A DNA stretch of 7,060 nt from NCBI GenBank assembly GCA_025935445.1, contig JAICVG010000048.1, positions 1 to 7,060 of the forward strand. The letters are read 5' to 3'. Positions 6,935 through 7,060 of this stretch are shown here, one piece after another. The position numbers and the translations under genes are program-made. A model generated the notes under the pieces. The model searched no databases, was not told where the DNA came from, and saw only the letters and a list, made by a program, of their open reading frames with translations. The DNA is from Nitrososphaera sp. GTDB lineage: Archaea > Thermoproteota > Nitrososphaeria > Nitrososphaerales > Nitrososphaeraceae. Each line of letters begins with the position of its first letter. Position 1 is the stretch's first letter.

Positions 6935-6942
6935 TTTATATT
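6935..6942 (+). promoter_or_regulatory. TATA box for the right-edge exported protein
   Basis: TTTATATT, a near-perfect archaeal TATA box, centred about 25 bp before the GTG at 6964. The spacing puts the transcription start at or next to the G of the start codon, predicting a leaderless mRNA. Confidence 0.65.
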
Positions 6943-6963
6943 CTATTTTGGTTGATAGTACAC

Positions 6964-7060
6964 GTGGCAAAACAATATTATTATTATCTGCTTGTCGTTG
7001 CAGCAGCACTTGCGTTTGTTACAGCTGCTAGTTTGCTGCCACCATTATTTGCTCAGCAAG
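6964..7060 (+). CDS. Exported protein, signal peptide only (3' partial)
   Basis: The frame starts at GTG 6964 and runs open off the right edge, giving 32 residues. MAKQYYYY is followed by a hydrophobic stretch LLVVAAALAFVTAASLLPPL and FAQQ. This is a Sec-type signal peptide with a likely signal peptidase I site after FA or FAQ; thaumarchaeal exported proteins often end their leaders in FAQ. The n-region is unusual for its four Tyr and single Lys. A strong TATA box 25 bp upstream places transcription initiation at this GTG, favouring it over the in-frame TTG at 6952, which would lie upstream of the predicted start site. An uncleaved N-terminal anchor is the alternative. The mature protein lies outside the window, so its function cannot be stated. 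Confidence 0.68.
   Translation, partial: MAKQYYYYLLVVAAALAFVTAASLLPPLFAQQ

Larger units (their letters stand above)
6652..6963. other. 312-bp divergent intergenic region between tyrS and exported protein gene
   Basis: It carries the minus-strand tyrS promoter at its left end and the plus-strand promoter of the right-edge gene at its right end. A short CTG triplet run (four copies, 6808-6819) lies between them. I found no convincing open frame, tRNA or hairpin terminator in the roughly 240 bp between the promoters. Confidence 0.6.

Overview
The window looks like a chromosomal segment of an ammonia-oxidising thaumarchaeon, probably a Nitrososphaera-type soil lineage. The evidence is an archaeal/eukaryal-type tyrosyl-tRNA synthetase, an archaeal Lhr-type helicase with an extended C-terminus, a multi-OB-fold RPA-like protein, TATA boxes about 25-35 bp before start codons with almost no 5' leader, and a signal peptide ending in FAQ at the right edge. 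The lineage call is inference; the archaeal assignment is firm.

Layout. (1) On the plus strand, the C-terminal 302 residues of an RPA-like single-stranded DNA-binding protein run in from the left edge. A GCS2-family (glutamate-cysteine ligase-like) carboxylate-amine ligase follows 33 bp later. (2) A 96-bp convergent intergenic region carries a 9-bp tandem repeat. (3) On the minus strand lies a 944-residue Lhr-type helicase with a C-terminal zinc finger and helix-hairpin-helix. Its 5' end overlaps by 80 bp a 55-codon gene for a single-span membrane protein, which has its own TATA box and appears leaderless. (4) A 378-bp gap follows, with an inverted repeat, oligo-T runs and a possible remnant of an alcohol-dehydrogenase N-terminus. 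(5) tyrS is on the minus strand with a promoter just upstream. (6) A 312-bp divergent intergenic region follows. (7) At the right edge is the start of an exported protein on the plus strand, apparently a leaderless transcript beginning at GTG.

Two genes concern DNA or nucleic acid handling (RPA-like protein and Lhr), one translation (TyrRS), one amino-acid or thiol chemistry (GCS2) and two the cell envelope. They do not form one obvious pathway; this reads as core chromosome, with no sign of phage, insertion sequence, CRISPR or RNA genes. The most useful new observation is the unannotated small membrane protein overlapping the helicase start. In that overlap, one CAA/AAC repeat is read as poly-Gln in one protein and poly-Asn in the other.
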